DNA of 64,000 nt from Gracilibacillus kekensis (GTDB lineage Bacteria; Bacillota; Bacilli; Bacillales; Amphibacillaceae): contig NZ_FRCZ01000001.1 of assembly GCF_900143085.1 (NCBI RefSeq), forward strand, positions 682,001 through 746,000. The letters are read 5' to 3'. The translations under genes and the position numbers were made by a program. Numbering within the stretch: position 1 is the first letter of the stretch; each line of letters begins with the position of its first letter. The notes beneath the pieces were generated by a model. It was not told the origin of the DNA. It made no database searches and worked only from the letters and a program-made list of their open reading frames with translations. Positions 52,441 through 62,117 of the stretch are shown one piece after another.

Positions 52441-54275
52441 CCGTTTCGTTTTTCCTCTAATTTTTCTTGGATTTTATTAAATTCTTTACTTGGCGGAGTC
52501 ATACTTACGATTGTATCTCCAGCTGATGAAGTAGCTTCCATATCCTCAGCAAAAAATTCAATTTGCTTCGATTGCTTAAGGATAAACAATAAGATCGTCT
52601 CATCATCACGGTCATTTTTATAATCTGCAAAAGAATATTTGTCAGTTAATGTTGTCTTTCTCAATACATAGCCACTTTTAAGTTTATATTTTAATTCTTC
52701 TAAACCTTCTGCCGGTACGAAAACTTCTTTTCCACCAATTGTATGATCGATATCTACAATATGGTCCCCACTGTCCCCTTGCTTTGGCAAGCGGAATACA
52801 TGCTTCCGACCAAACTCAGGCAGGAATGTCGAACAGACTAATGCATTATATGAATCATATTCGGTTGCTGCCAATAAATAGTCATATGGCGTAAAATCCA
52901 TGGTATATTCGGTTTGTTCTGATAAAATCTCACAATGGTTATGTTGAATGCCCTCTTTACGTGCACGATTTAAACGATCCCAGGAAGAATCGACCACAAC
53001 TGCCGGAATATCCAACTCTTTCATCACCTTCGCAATCGAATTTGTAAAACGATTGGACCCAACTATTAAAACACCTGGTGATCCTTCTGATGATAAATCT
53101 AATTTCTTAGCAAACCATCCAATCGAAAATCCATGCACCACAACCGTCGAGAATACGAGCGCGAAAGTTAAAGGAGTGACAAGAGAAGCACCTTCAAACC
53201 CTTCATCTGCTAAAATCGTTGCGAAATAACTAGCAACAGTTAAAGCCACAATACCTCTTGGTGCGATCCAGCCCACTAATGTTTTTTCCCGTAAAGAAAG
53301 TCCTGATTTTACAGTTGAGAGGAAAATAGACAATGGTCTTACAATAAAGAGCATCAATAATACGTACCCGATAATCTCCGGTCTAAATACATCGATTAGC
53401 GTATCCCTCGTTAAGGAAGCTGTTAATAAGATGAAAACAGTCGATACAAGCAATATGGAAATGTTTTCTTTAAAATGACGCATATCTTTGATGGATGAGA
53501 TTCCTAAATTAGCCAGCGTCATCCCCATTGCTGTCACAGCTAGTAACCCTGTTTCATGTTTTACCTCATCTGCAATAATAAAACAGGTCGTAACTGCCAC
53601 AAACACTGCAGGGGATTTTAAGAATTCTGGTAAATGCCCGGACTCGAACATCCAACCGGTCACTTTTCCAAAAACAATTCCGAGCACAACCGCGAATAAT
53701 GATGCTAAAAAGAAATACAACAATGCGGTAGCGTCTCTTCCATCTGCTGATAAAAATAAAATAATCTCGAACGCAAATAACGCTAATAAGGCTCCAAAGG
53801 GATCAACAATAATCCCTTCCCACTTTAAAATCTTAGCGGGCGTGGGTTTTAACTTTGATTGCCTTAATAGTGGTAAAATTACAGTAGGACCTGTTACAAT
53901 AAAGATACCACCAATCACAAAGGAAACCGCTAAAGATAACCCAGCGATATAGTGCGCAGTTAATGAGCCTAAAATCCAAGCTAGAAAAGCTCCCCATGTT
54001 ACAATCCGAAATACTGGTTTTCCCAAGCCTCTTACTTCTTTAAAATTTAAATTCAAGCTTCCTTCAAACAAAATTATCGCAACAGCTATCGAAATGAACG
54101 GACGATACAAATCTCCGAATGCTTCTTCAGGATTCATAAGACCGAATATTGGCCCTGCCAAAAGTCCGGCAATGGACATCACAACAATAGCTGGTAATTG
54201 GAATTTCCATGCTACCCATTGAGACCCGACACCGAGTACAGCAATAAGCATCAAGATTAATAATAATGAATCCAT
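52431..54275 (-). CDS. Cation:proton antiporter (CPA1/NhaP-like) with C-terminal TrkA-like domain
   Basis: A 614-residue protein: about 12 membrane helices (residues 1-390) with LFEGSLNLNFKEV, GGIFIVTGPTVILPLLR and WEGIIVDPFGALLALFAFE (the transport-site Asp) and WIAPRGIVALTVASYFA. A cytoplasmic Rossmann-like domain (about 400-515) has GVLIVGSNRFTNSIAKVM, and a final RCK-C-like region follows. The family exchanges Na+ or K+ for H+ and contributes to pH and salt tolerance; the TrkA-type tail suggests ligand gating. The GxGxxG in the tail is imperfect (GSNRF), so nucleotide binding is uncertain. ATG follows GAGGGGGAAAACA. Confidence 0.9.
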   Translation of the reverse strand: MDSLLLILMLIAVLGVGSQWVAWKFQLPAIVVMSIAGLLAGPIFGLMNPEEAFGDLYRPFISIAVAIILFEGSLNLNFKEVRGLGKPVFRIVTWGAFLAWILGSLTAHYIAGLSLAVSFVIGGIFIVTGPTVILPLLRQSKLKPTPAKILKWEGIIVDPFGALLALFAFEIILFLSADGRDATALLYFFLASLFAVVLGIVFGKVTGWMFESGHLPEFLKSPAVFVAVTTCFIIADEVKHETGLLAVTAMGMTLANLGISSIKDMRHFKENISILLVSTVFILLTASLTRDTLIDVFRPEIIGYVLLMLFIVRPLSIFLSTVKSGLSLREKTLVGWIAPRGIVALTVASYFATILADEGFEGASLVTPLTFALVFSTVVVHGFSIGWFAKKLDLSSEGSPGVLIVGSNRFTNSIAKVMKELDIPAVVVDSSWDRLNRARKEGIQHNHCEILSEQTEYTMDFTPYDYLLAATEYDSYNALVCSTFLPEFGRKHVFRLPKQGDSGDHIVDIDHTIGGKEVFVPAEGLEELKYKLKSGYVLRKTTLTDKYSFADYKNDRDDETILLFILKQSKQIEFFAEDMEATSSAGDTIVSMTPPSKEFNKIQEKLEEKRNGKS

Positions 54276-54558
54276 TGTTTTCCCCCTCTACTCAAAAAGC
54301 TTATCTGTTTTACTTTCCTTCTATCGAGATAGAATTATTTTATAGGTTAACTGGAACGATGTAAATATATTTATTTCAGTTATTCATCTCTAATAAAAAT
54401 GTTATGATAGTGTATGAGTTCCAACAGTGATAGTTTTAGGTTCCCTGTGATGGGTAAAGTTAGCGTCCATTAATCTCCTTTTAGTGACATTCGAATCTTT
54501 TCATTTAGGACGATTATATGGTGATAAAAAGCATGTAAAATGAAAAAGGATGATTTAA

Positions 54559-56334
54559 TTGGTTTCAGATACATTACCTATATTAAAAGAATATTTCGGT
54601 TATGAAGCGTTCCGTCCTGGACAAAAAAAAATAGTCGATCATATACTACAACAACAAAATACTCTTGCGATCATGCCCACAGGGGGTGGAAAATCAATTT
54701 GTTATCAAATTCCCGGACTCGCGTCACATGGAATTACAGTCGTCATCTCCCCACTTATTTCGTTAATGAAGGACCAAGTGGATTCACTAAAAGCATTAGG
54801 AGTTGCCGCAACTTATATCAATAGTTCATTAACATCAAGTGAACAATATCAACGTTTAGCAGAAATTAAAAATGGCAAATACAAGTTTGTTTATGTGGCG
54901 CCAGAACGTTTTGATTCAAATACTTTTTTTCAAACAATCGATGCACTCGATATTTCCTTGATAGCCTTTGATGAAGCACATTGTATTTCTCAATGGGGAC
55001 ACGATTTTCGTCCAAGTTATCGAACCGTCATCCAAACGGTTTTCCGATTACGAAATCAACCTACTCTCATCGGATTAACAGCTACCGCAACGAAAGAAGT
55101 CATAAGAGATTTACAACAGTTACTGCATGTTAATGAAGATAAGGTTGTTAATACTGGCTTTGCAAGGGATAATTTAACTTTTGAAATGGTAAAAGGCCAT
55201 GATCGTAATCGTTATGTCGTCGATTTTGTTAACAACCACAAGGATGAGGCAGGAATTATTTATGCGATCACTAGAAAACAAGTAGATCAATTGCATTATA
55301 TACTAAAAGAAAAAGGAATATCTGTTCAAAAATATCATGCTGGCATGACAGAGGATGCCCGTAAAAAGGCGCAAAATGATTTTATTTATGACAATGTTCA
55401 GGTAATGATTGCGACTAATGCATTTGGTATGGGGATTGATAAGTCCAATGTCCGTTATGTTATTCATTATGCACTTCCGAAAAACTTAGAAAGCTATTAT
55501 CAGGAAGCAGGTCGTGCCGGACGTGATGGTGAACCTAGTCAATGTATTGTGCTTTTTTCTGGTCAGGATATCACCTTGCAAAAATATCTAATTGATCAAT
55601 CCGAAATGGATGAGATTAAGAAGTCTGGGGAATACGGAAAATTACAATCGATGATTAATTATTGTCATACCGATCAATGTTTACAACAATATATTTTAGA
55701 GTATTTTAATGATACGATATCCGATCATCAAGAGTGTGGTCGCTGCTCTAATTGTAGTAATGATTTGGAAAAGGTAGATCGATCAAAAGAAGCCCAAATG
55801 GTATTGTCCTGCGTAAAAAGAATGGGAGAGCGATTTGGAGCAAGTTTAGTTGCTAAAGTTTTAAAAGGCTCTAATGATAAGAAAGTAAAGCAATTTCGTT
55901 TCGACAAGCTTACTACATATGGATTATTAAAGCATTTTACTGAAAAAGAATTAGTCTCCTTTATCCAATTCCTTGTTGCTGAAAACTTTTTAGTAGCAGA
56001 AGGCGGTCGCTTTCCAGTATTAAAGCTGAGTAGTCGAGCAGTGGATGTACTAAAAGGAGAAGAACAAGTATTTGTTCAAAGTGCAAAAGTGGAGAAAAAA
56101 GAAGTGGTCGAATATGATGAAGAAGTGTTTGAACAATTACGATCGCTTAGAAAATCCCTTGCAGATGAACAAGCGGTTCCCCCTTATGTTATCTTTTCGG
56201 ATAAGTCTTTACGCGAAATGTCTGTTGCCAAACCACAGACCCAATATGAAATGCTACAGATACACGGAGTTGGCGAGAAAAAATTCGAACAATACGGAGA
56301 ATTATTTTTAGAGTGTTTGACAGAACAACAATAA
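54559..56334 (+). CDS. recQ: ATP-dependent DNA helicase RecQ
   Basis: A 591-residue 3'-5' DNA helicase. The superfamily 2 core has FGYEAFRPGQKKIVDHIL, MPTGGGKSICYQIP (Walker A, about 42-55), IAFDEAHCISQWGHDFRPSY (DEAH) and YYQEAGRAGRDGEPS (motif VI). The RecQ-C zinc-binding region follows (CHTDQC...CGRCSNCSN, about 374-400) with a winged helix, then an HRDC domain at the C-terminus (about 510-590). The length is usual for the Bacillus RecQ form. The start is TTG at 54559, preceded by AAAAAGGATG. A gap of 282 bp before it shows nothing notable. Confidence 0.95.
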   Translation: MVSDTLPILKEYFGYEAFRPGQKKIVDHILQQQNTLAIMPTGGGKSICYQIPGLASHGITVVISPLISLMKDQVDSLKALGVAATYINSSLTSSEQYQRLAEIKNGKYKFVYVAPERFDSNTFFQTIDALDISLIAFDEAHCISQWGHDFRPSYRTVIQTVFRLRNQPTLIGLTATATKEVIRDLQQLLHVNEDKVVNTGFARDNLTFEMVKGHDRNRYVVDFVNNHKDEAGIIYAITRKQVDQLHYILKEKGISVQKYHAGMTEDARKKAQNDFIYDNVQVMIATNAFGMGIDKSNVRYVIHYALPKNLESYYQEAGRAGRDGEPSQCIVLFSGQDITLQKYLIDQSEMDEIKKSGEYGKLQSMINYCHTDQCLQQYILEYFNDTISDHQECGRCSNCSNDLEKVDRSKEAQMVLSCVKRMGERFGASLVAKVLKGSNDKKVKQFRFDKLTTYGLLKHFTEKELVSFIQFLVAENFLVAEGGRFPVLKLSSRAVDVLKGEEQVFVQSAKVEKKEVVEYDEEVFEQLRSLRKSLADEQAVPPYVIFSDKSLREMSVAKPQTQYEMLQIHGVGEKKFEQYGELFLECLTEQQ

Positions 56335-56420
56335 CAAGTAGTTTTGATGTAAAGAAAGAATGAAACACCTCTTTTGTAAGAAAGGTAAATATATCGGTTA
56401 AAACTGGTGAGTATGGTCAC

Positions 56421-56647
56421 CACCTTTTGAGCGATATATAGATTTATCGGACAAAACCTGGAAGGTGGAATACCCCTTTTGGGAGATATATAGATTTATT
56501 GGACAAAACCCGGGACGTGGAGCACTCCTTTTGGGCGATATACGGATTTATCGGTCAAACCCAGTGACGTGAAGCACCCCTTTTGGGCGATATATAGATC
56601 TATCGGTCAAACCCAGGAATGTGGAGCACTCCTTTTGGACAATATTC
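56421..56647. repeat. Tandem repeat with exact 52-bp period, about 4.3 copies
   Basis: Copies start at 56421, 56473, 56525, 56577 and (partial) 56629. Each reads roughly yCCTTTTGrGCGATATATAG, then GATTTATCGGwCAAAACC and GGAcGTGGAGCA. Copies 3 and 4 are more alike than copy 1. It lies between the convergent genes recQ and the second aminopeptidase. The TTATTGGACA inside copy 2 resembles the 21-bp word at 27712. Confidence 0.92.
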
Positions 56648-56692
56648 AATTTCATCGTGTAGCTTTCTAGCTTTTGAACGGTCTGATCCTAT

Positions 56693-56734
56693 AAAAAATC
56701 CGCTTCCTCTTATAAAAGAGAAGCGGAATTTTTT
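56693..56734 (-). terminator. Intrinsic terminator of the second aminopeptidase gene
   Basis: AAAAAATCCGCTTC pairs with GAAGCGGAATTTTTT (one bulge) around a short inner stem; T-run on the minus strand. It overlaps the stop codon. Confidence 0.85.
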
Positions 56735-57974
56735 ATTCGCTGAAGTTAATCGCCCATGCGCCTTTTCTGAAAACAGGTTCAGTTGATCCGTCGCTGGTTT
56801 CGCCGTCAATATCTAGATCTTCTGAACCAATCATGAAATCGACGTGCGTTAAGCTATCATTGACCCCATGCTTATCCAACGCTTCCTCATCCATATCAGA
56901 TCCACCTTCAAGGTTGGTAGGATATGCTTTCCCTAATGCAATGTGGCATGAAGCATTTTCATCAAAAAGGGTATTGTAAAAAATCAAGCCAGATTGTGAA
57001 ATTGGGGATGCATGTGGTACAAGCGCAAGTTCACCTAGCCTTGTAGCACCTTCATCGGTTTCTAATAAATGCTTTAATGTCTCATAGCCTTGTTCTGCTT
57101 CAAAATCAACAACTTTTCCGTCTTTAAACGTTAATGTAAAGCCATCAATCATATTACCTCCATAAACAAGCGGCTTTGTTGCAGTAACTTTTCCGTCTAC
57201 TTTGTATTTATGTGGTAAGGTAAACACTTCTTCGGTTGGCATATTTGGATTAAATGCATTTCCGTTTGGTGTTAGAGCCGCTCCGCCTTTCCAAATATGT
57301 CCTTCAGGTAATTCAAAGCGAATATCTGTACCCTCTGATTTGAAAACAAGTGCTTTATACGATTTTTCGTTTAAAAAATTGCGAGCTTTTTTCAAGGTAT
57401 TGTTGTGTTGATCCCAAGCCGATACTGGATCTTCTTGATCTACTCGTACGATCTTAAAAATCTGATCCCATAAACTCTCGATTGCGTCTTCCTTTGTTTT
57501 ATCCGGGAATATTTTTTGTGCCCAGTCACCGGTTGGAATGGAGATGATTGACCATGGAATTCGATCATTCATCGTGTACTGCCGGAATTCTTTCATTGCT
57601 TCACCACTCGCTTTGTTCGCTTTGGCAACTTTTCCTGGATCAATATCCTTTAATAAATCTGGATTTGTCGAACGGATCGCTAAAAGTGCTGCGCCATCTT
57701 CGGCAAAATCTAAATGCTTCGCTACTTGCCATTCGGGAATGTCCGTAAGCACATCTTCTGATGCATATTGAAATTTTAATAAGGTTAGTTCATCATCTGT
57801 CCAATTAATATGGACATTTTTCGCACCTAGTTCATATGCCTTTTTGGCGACAATCCTAGTAAAATCTGCACCTTCAATAGACGAGTTAATCACTAAAGCC
57901 TGATCTTTCTGTAAGTTAACACCTGTTTTTAATGCTAGTTCTGCATATTTGTCTAGTAGTTTTTGATCTGCCAT
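56733..57974 (-). CDS. M29 family aminopeptidase (AmpS/PepS type), copy 2
   Basis: A 413-residue paralogue of the protein at 36138-37367, similar throughout: LLDKYAELALKTGVNLQKDQALVI, ASPISQSGLIFYNTLFDENASCHIALGKAY, GVNDSLTHVDFMIGSEDLDIDG and GAWAINF are nearly shared. The N-terminus is MADQKLLD. The frame extends 16 codons upstream into the ABC-F gene, but AAAGGAGG is 9 nt before ATG 57974. That ATG shares its G-less overlap (TGATG) with the ABC-F stop, implying translational coupling. One paralogue is in a monocistronic unit and the other is coupled to a ribosome-associated ATPase. Confidence 0.93.
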   Translation of the reverse strand: MADQKLLDKYAELALKTGVNLQKDQALVINSSIEGADFTRIVAKKAYELGAKNVHINWTDDELTLLKFQYASEDVLTDIPEWQVAKHLDFAEDGAALLAIRSTNPDLLKDIDPGKVAKANKASGEAMKEFRQYTMNDRIPWSIISIPTGDWAQKIFPDKTKEDAIESLWDQIFKIVRVDQEDPVSAWDQHNNTLKKARNFLNEKSYKALVFKSEGTDIRFELPEGHIWKGGAALTPNGNAFNPNMPTEEVFTLPHKYKVDGKVTATKPLVYGGNMIDGFTLTFKDGKVVDFEAEQGYETLKHLLETDEGATRLGELALVPHASPISQSGLIFYNTLFDENASCHIALGKAYPTNLEGGSDMDEEALDKHGVNDSLTHVDFMIGSEDLDIDGETSDGSTEPVFRKGAWAINFSE

Positions 57975-59860
57975 CAAAATTCCTCCTTTAATTCTTCTAC
58001 CATAAGTGATAACTCTTCCCATCGCTCCATTTTTTCTTCTAATTGCTGTTCGACTTCATTTTGTTTTGTATAGAGTGGTTGGATTTTGCCAATATCACTA
58101 CCTGCTTCGGCAATTTCTAATGCTATTTGCTCTAATTCTTCTTCTAACTTCGTAATATCCTCTTCGATCGTATCCCACTCTTTTTGTTCATGATACGATA
58201 ATTTCTTCTTTTTTCTTTTTGGTGGTTGGCTTGACTGCTTAATTTGTTTGGATATTACTTCTTGTTCTTTTTGCTGCTGGCGAAATTCTGAATAGTTCCC
58301 ATAAAATTTCGTTAAGTTTGTCGAGCCTGTAAAAGCAATGATTTGATCGACCGTTTTGTCTAAAAAGTAACGATCATGTGACACAGTAATCACCACTCCT
58401 GGAAACTGCTCTAAATAATCTTCCAAAACGGTAAGTGTCTCTGTATCCAGATCGTTGGTCGGCTCGTCTAGGAACAATACATTTGGTTCCTTCATTAATA
58501 CAGTCAAAAGGTAGAGTCTTCGTCTTTCGCCACCTGACAGTTTACGAACATAAGTCCACTGCTGAGACCGCGGGAATAAAAAACGTTCCAGCATTTGCTC
58601 CGCTGTTATCACATTACCATCAATCGTATGAACTACTTCCGCGACATCACGGACTAAATCGATGACCTTTACGGAGTCATCAAGTGGTGGATGGTCCTGT
58701 GTATAGTAACCAATTTTGACTGTTTCCCCAATATCAATCGTACCTTGATCGGCTTCAATTTTTCCAGCCATAATATTTAACAAAGTGGTTTTCCCACTAC
58801 CGTTTGCCCCAACGATACCAAGTCGGTCTCCAGGTTTTATTAAAAAGGAGAAATCTTCGAATAAAATGTTACCATCATAAGACTTTTTTAAATCTTGAAT
58901 CTCCATTACTTTTTTTCCTAGACGAGTCGAACCAACGGAGAAACTGACGTCTTGTTTATTCGTATCAAATGTTTTTTCCTTCATGCCTTCAACTCTGTCA
59001 ATTCGGGCCTTTTGTTTCGTTGTCCTGGCCTTCACTCCAGCTCGTAACCATGCAATTTCTTTTTTTAGAATATTTTTATGTTTCTGTTCGGCCTGGACCT
59101 CTTGTTCTTCTCGTAACGATTTTTGTTCTAAAAAGGTTTGATAGTTACCACTATATGTATATAAATTACCCTTATCCAGTTCAAAAATACGGTTGGTAAT
59201 CCGATTTAAGAAATAGCGATCATGGGTTACTAATAATATCGCCCCGTCATAATTTGGTAAGTACTCTTCTAACCATTCAATGGAATCATTGTCCAGATGG
59301 TTCGTTGGCTCATCCAAAATCAGTAAATCTGCTGGTTGAATTAATGCTTTTGCTATCGCAACACGCTTGCGCTGACCACCAGATAAACTATCGATTTTTT
59401 TATCAAAGGATGGGACACCTAGCTTGGTTAAAATTGTTTTCGCTAGGGTCATCGCGTCCCAAGCTTCATGTTGATCCATTTTTTCTTGCATTTGTAGTAA
59501 TAGATTTTGTTGTTTATGATTATCCGGTTCTTTCTCTAGTTCTAATACAGCAGCTTCATATTGCCGTAGTGTCACCATTATTGCAGCATCACCATAATAT
59601 ATTTGATTCAGTACAGTATCTCCCTCAGTCAATTGAGGATCTTGATCTAAATATTCAATATGATAATCATTCGGATGATCGATCTTTCCTTGTTCAGCAT
59701 TATCGATACCTGCCAACACTTTTAAAAGGGTTGATTTTCCTGTGCCATTTACACCAATTAAACCGATTCTGTCGGTATTGGTAATCGAAAAGGAAATGTT
59801 ATCAAACAGAGATTTTTCCCCATATGTCTTGACTAAATTCTCTACTTTCATACCACGCAT
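57974..59860 (-). CDS. ABC-F family ATPase (Uup/YfmR-like)
   Basis: A 628-residue soluble ABC-F protein with two nucleotide-binding domains: GLIGVNGTGKSTLLKVLAG (about 33-51) and IVGANGSGKTTLLNIMAG (about 350). ABC signatures are SLSGGQRKRVAIAKAL and KLSGGERRRLYLLTVL, with EPTNHLD and EPTNDLD Walker B motifs. A linker lies between, and a C-terminal Lys/Glu-rich coiled coil spans about 545-628. That tail points to the Uup/YfmR subfamily rather than antibiotic-resistance ABC-F proteins. These act on stalled or colliding ribosomes. The start is ATG 59860 after AGAAAGGATAGATAAA. The stop overlaps the next gene's start. Confidence 0.93.
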   Translation of the reverse strand: MRGMKVENLVKTYGEKSLFDNISFSITNTDRIGLIGVNGTGKSTLLKVLAGIDNAEQGKIDHPNDYHIEYLDQDPQLTEGDTVLNQIYYGDAAIMVTLRQYEAAVLELEKEPDNHKQQNLLLQMQEKMDQHEAWDAMTLAKTILTKLGVPSFDKKIDSLSGGQRKRVAIAKALIQPADLLILDEPTNHLDNDSIEWLEEYLPNYDGAILLVTHDRYFLNRITNRIFELDKGNLYTYSGNYQTFLEQKSLREEQEVQAEQKHKNILKKEIAWLRAGVKARTTKQKARIDRVEGMKEKTFDTNKQDVSFSVGSTRLGKKVMEIQDLKKSYDGNILFEDFSFLIKPGDRLGIVGANGSGKTTLLNIMAGKIEADQGTIDIGETVKIGYYTQDHPPLDDSVKVIDLVRDVAEVVHTIDGNVITAEQMLERFLFPRSQQWTYVRKLSGGERRRLYLLTVLMKEPNVLFLDEPTNDLDTETLTVLEDYLEQFPGVVITVSHDRYFLDKTVDQIIAFTGSTNLTKFYGNYSEFRQQQKEQEVISKQIKQSSQPPKRKKKKLSYHEQKEWDTIEEDITKLEEELEQIALEIAEAGSDIGKIQPLYTKQNEVEQQLEEKMERWEELSLMVEELKEEF

Positions 59861-59935
59861 TTTATCTATCCTTTCTAGAAGAAAACGAGCTTAAATTATC
59901 TCGGTTGGAATACTTTCACTGATGACAGTCTCACT

Positions 59936-61378
59936 TTATAAGATTGGTGAAATCAATCTTGAAATCGACTCTTTGAAGCGAATCCATAAAGATCTTTGCT
60001 GGTATAAGGAATAAGTGAGTTGTGTCACATCTTCCATATCTTTTTCAAATTCATCCACAAGCATTTCAGCTAATGTTTCATTATATAAAAAGGCATTGAC
60101 TTCAAAATTCAAACGAAAACTTCTTACATCAATATTCGCCGTTCCGACCGATGCAACTTTGTTATCGACTACAATCGTTTTTGCATGTAAAAATCCCTTT
60201 TGATAAATATAAACCGTTGCACCTGCTTTTAGCATTTCGCCAATATAAGAATAAGTTGCCCAATATACAAAAGGATGATCAGGTTTATTCGGAATCATAA
60301 TTCGCACATCCACTCCAGAAAGACAGGCGATTTTTAGTGCGTCCAATAGGCTTTCATCTGGAATGAAATAAGGTGTTTGTATGTAAATATACTCTTTAGC
60401 AGACATGATCATTTTAATATATCCATGTTTAATCTGTTCCCATTCGGAATCAGGTCCACTAGAAACTATTTGCATGCCTGTATGTCCGGAAGGGACTGCG
60501 TCATAATAACGCTCATCGTATTCAATGTCATGACGTGAAGCTTGGTTCCAATCGAGAATAAACCGTGTTTGCAAATTTTTCACTGCACTACCGATAATTC
60601 TTAAATGTGTGTCACGCCAATAACCAAAGCGTTTATCTTCGCCTAAGTACTCATCACCAATGTTAAAGCCACCAATATAGCCAATTTTTCCATCCATTAT
60701 CGCTAACTTCCGGTGATTACGATGATTGATTTTAAAATTCACTTTCGGTATTAGTGGCGGAAAGAAACCTTCAACATCTATACCGGCATGTCGCATTTTT
60801 CGGATTAACTTTCGACTCATGGTACGTGATCCTAAGTCGTCATAAAGAAAACGTACCTCTACGCCTTCTTTTGCCTTTTTTATGAGGGCGTCTGCTAATC
60901 GATTCCCTAGATTGTCTGATCTCACAATATAATAGAGCATATGAATATGATCTTTTGCTTGTTCAATATCTTCCAGTAATGAATTAAATTTACGATTCCC
61001 ATCTGTAAAAACATTGACACTATTATCTTGTGAATAAATCGCGTCATTATTTCGCAAGTGCAAATAAAATAAATCTTTATAATAGTACATTCGTGGGTCA
61101 TTTATAAAGAAATCTCCATTTTCTATTTCACGAAGTTGATGCTGTACTGCTGTTTTTACCCCTAGTTTACTTTTTGTATCCCAGGTAAAGATGGCTTTGT
61201 TACTAAGCTTTCTTCCAAATATAAGATATAAAATAAATCCAACTATCGGAATAAACGTTAATACCATGATCCATGCCCATGTTGATGTGGCATTTTTGCG
61301 CTCTAAAAAAATAATCGTCAGTGAAAGTAATATGTTAAAAATTAAAATAAAACTTATAATTAGTTGTGTTAATTCCAA
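59936..61378 (-). CDS. cls: Cardiolipin synthase
   Basis: A 480-residue membrane enzyme that joins two phosphatidylglycerols into cardiolipin. Two N-terminal membrane helices (about 4-23 and 33-53) with LERKNATSTWAWIMVLTFIPIVGFILYLIFGR are followed by two PLD domains, HRNHRKLAIMDGKIGYIGGFNIGDEY (about 220) and HAKTIVVDNKVASVGTANIDVRSF (about 400), with the HKD residues intact. This is the full-length form, in contrast to the 382-residue PLD protein at 8137. The stop TAA is the first triplet of TAAAGTGAGAC, a dispersed motif in the window. Confidence 0.95.
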   Translation of the reverse strand: MELTQLIISFILIFNILLSLTIIFLERKNATSTWAWIMVLTFIPIVGFILYLIFGRKLSNKAIFTWDTKSKLGVKTAVQHQLREIENGDFFINDPRMYYYKDLFYLHLRNNDAIYSQDNSVNVFTDGNRKFNSLLEDIEQAKDHIHMLYYIVRSDNLGNRLADALIKKAKEGVEVRFLYDDLGSRTMSRKLIRKMRHAGIDVEGFFPPLIPKVNFKINHRNHRKLAIMDGKIGYIGGFNIGDEYLGEDKRFGYWRDTHLRIIGSAVKNLQTRFILDWNQASRHDIEYDERYYDAVPSGHTGMQIVSSGPDSEWEQIKHGYIKMIMSAKEYIYIQTPYFIPDESLLDALKIACLSGVDVRIMIPNKPDHPFVYWATYSYIGEMLKAGATVYIYQKGFLHAKTIVVDNKVASVGTANIDVRSFRLNFEVNAFLYNETLAEMLVDEFEKDMEDVTQLTYSLYQQRSLWIRFKESISRLISPIL

Positions 61379-61581
61379 TCAAAGCCCCCCCTTCAAATGT
61401 CTTATCTACACCTAATATAGCATATTTACTAGAAAATAGCAGAACATCCAATTCAGCGAAGACGTGATCCACTTCGCTTAATCAGAGTTTACGTTTCTAG
61501 AAACTGGCCTCATATACTTATAGTAATAAACTTTGCATCTTTATATAGATTGTCAAAGCAACTTAGTGTGGATAAGCAGGA

Positions 61582-62098
61582 TTACGTGACACAACCTGAT
61601 AGAAATTTTGACACGATATATGTGTGTAATATCCGCTACGGCTTGCCCCCTTCGCTTTCCAGGGGGCGCGTCTTCAGCTAACTTTGTAAAGAAGAGCACT
61701 TTACAAAGTGGATCTTCAGATCGCGCTGACAAATGCGGAGTCGAAGTGGACGCCTACGCTGAATGAGATTTTACAATGATTGCAGGTGCTAGCAATTTGG
61801 ATTATTACAGATGTGAGCTTATTTTGTTAATAACGATAATTAATCTAAAGACAAATTCATAAGCAAAATGGAATAAAGCCAACGTTTTTATACTTACTTT
61901 ATTTGTAAAGCATGAAAAAGCGCAGGCGTCCGTTTCCACTCCTGCGGGAAGTTTTTATCAGAAGATCCACTTTTTAAGCGAACTGTGCTTAAAAAGTTAG
62001 CTGAGGAGAAAAACCCGCGGAAAGGGAAACGGACAAGCCGGAGCGGTTGTTACGCAGTTCTAAATTGTCATAATTACCACCAGAGTTATGTCGCAATT
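61582..62098. repeat. Bipartite inverted-repeat element, copy 5 (517 bp, complete)
   Basis: Termini are near ATTACGTGACACAACC (61583-61598) and GTTATGTCGCAAT (62085-62097). The inner end motif AAATTTTGACA recurs reversed as TGTCATAATT. Half 1 is 61634-61761 (CGCTACGGCTTGCCCCCTTC to GGACGCCTACGCT), with the perfect inner stem ACTTTGTAAAG / CTTTACAAAGT. Half 2 is 61919-62046 (AGCGCAGGCGTCCGTTTCCA to CGGAGCGG). Between the halves are about 155 bp of AT-rich DNA. It has the same total length as copy 1. It fills the cls-hsp20 gap. Confidence 0.85.
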
Positions 62099-62117
62099 TA
62101 GGAGGTAATTATGGTAA

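Noticed and set aside
56421-56647. CRISPR array or minisatellite coding region
   Set aside because: The whole 52-bp unit is repeated without unique spacers, and no frame stays open across it.
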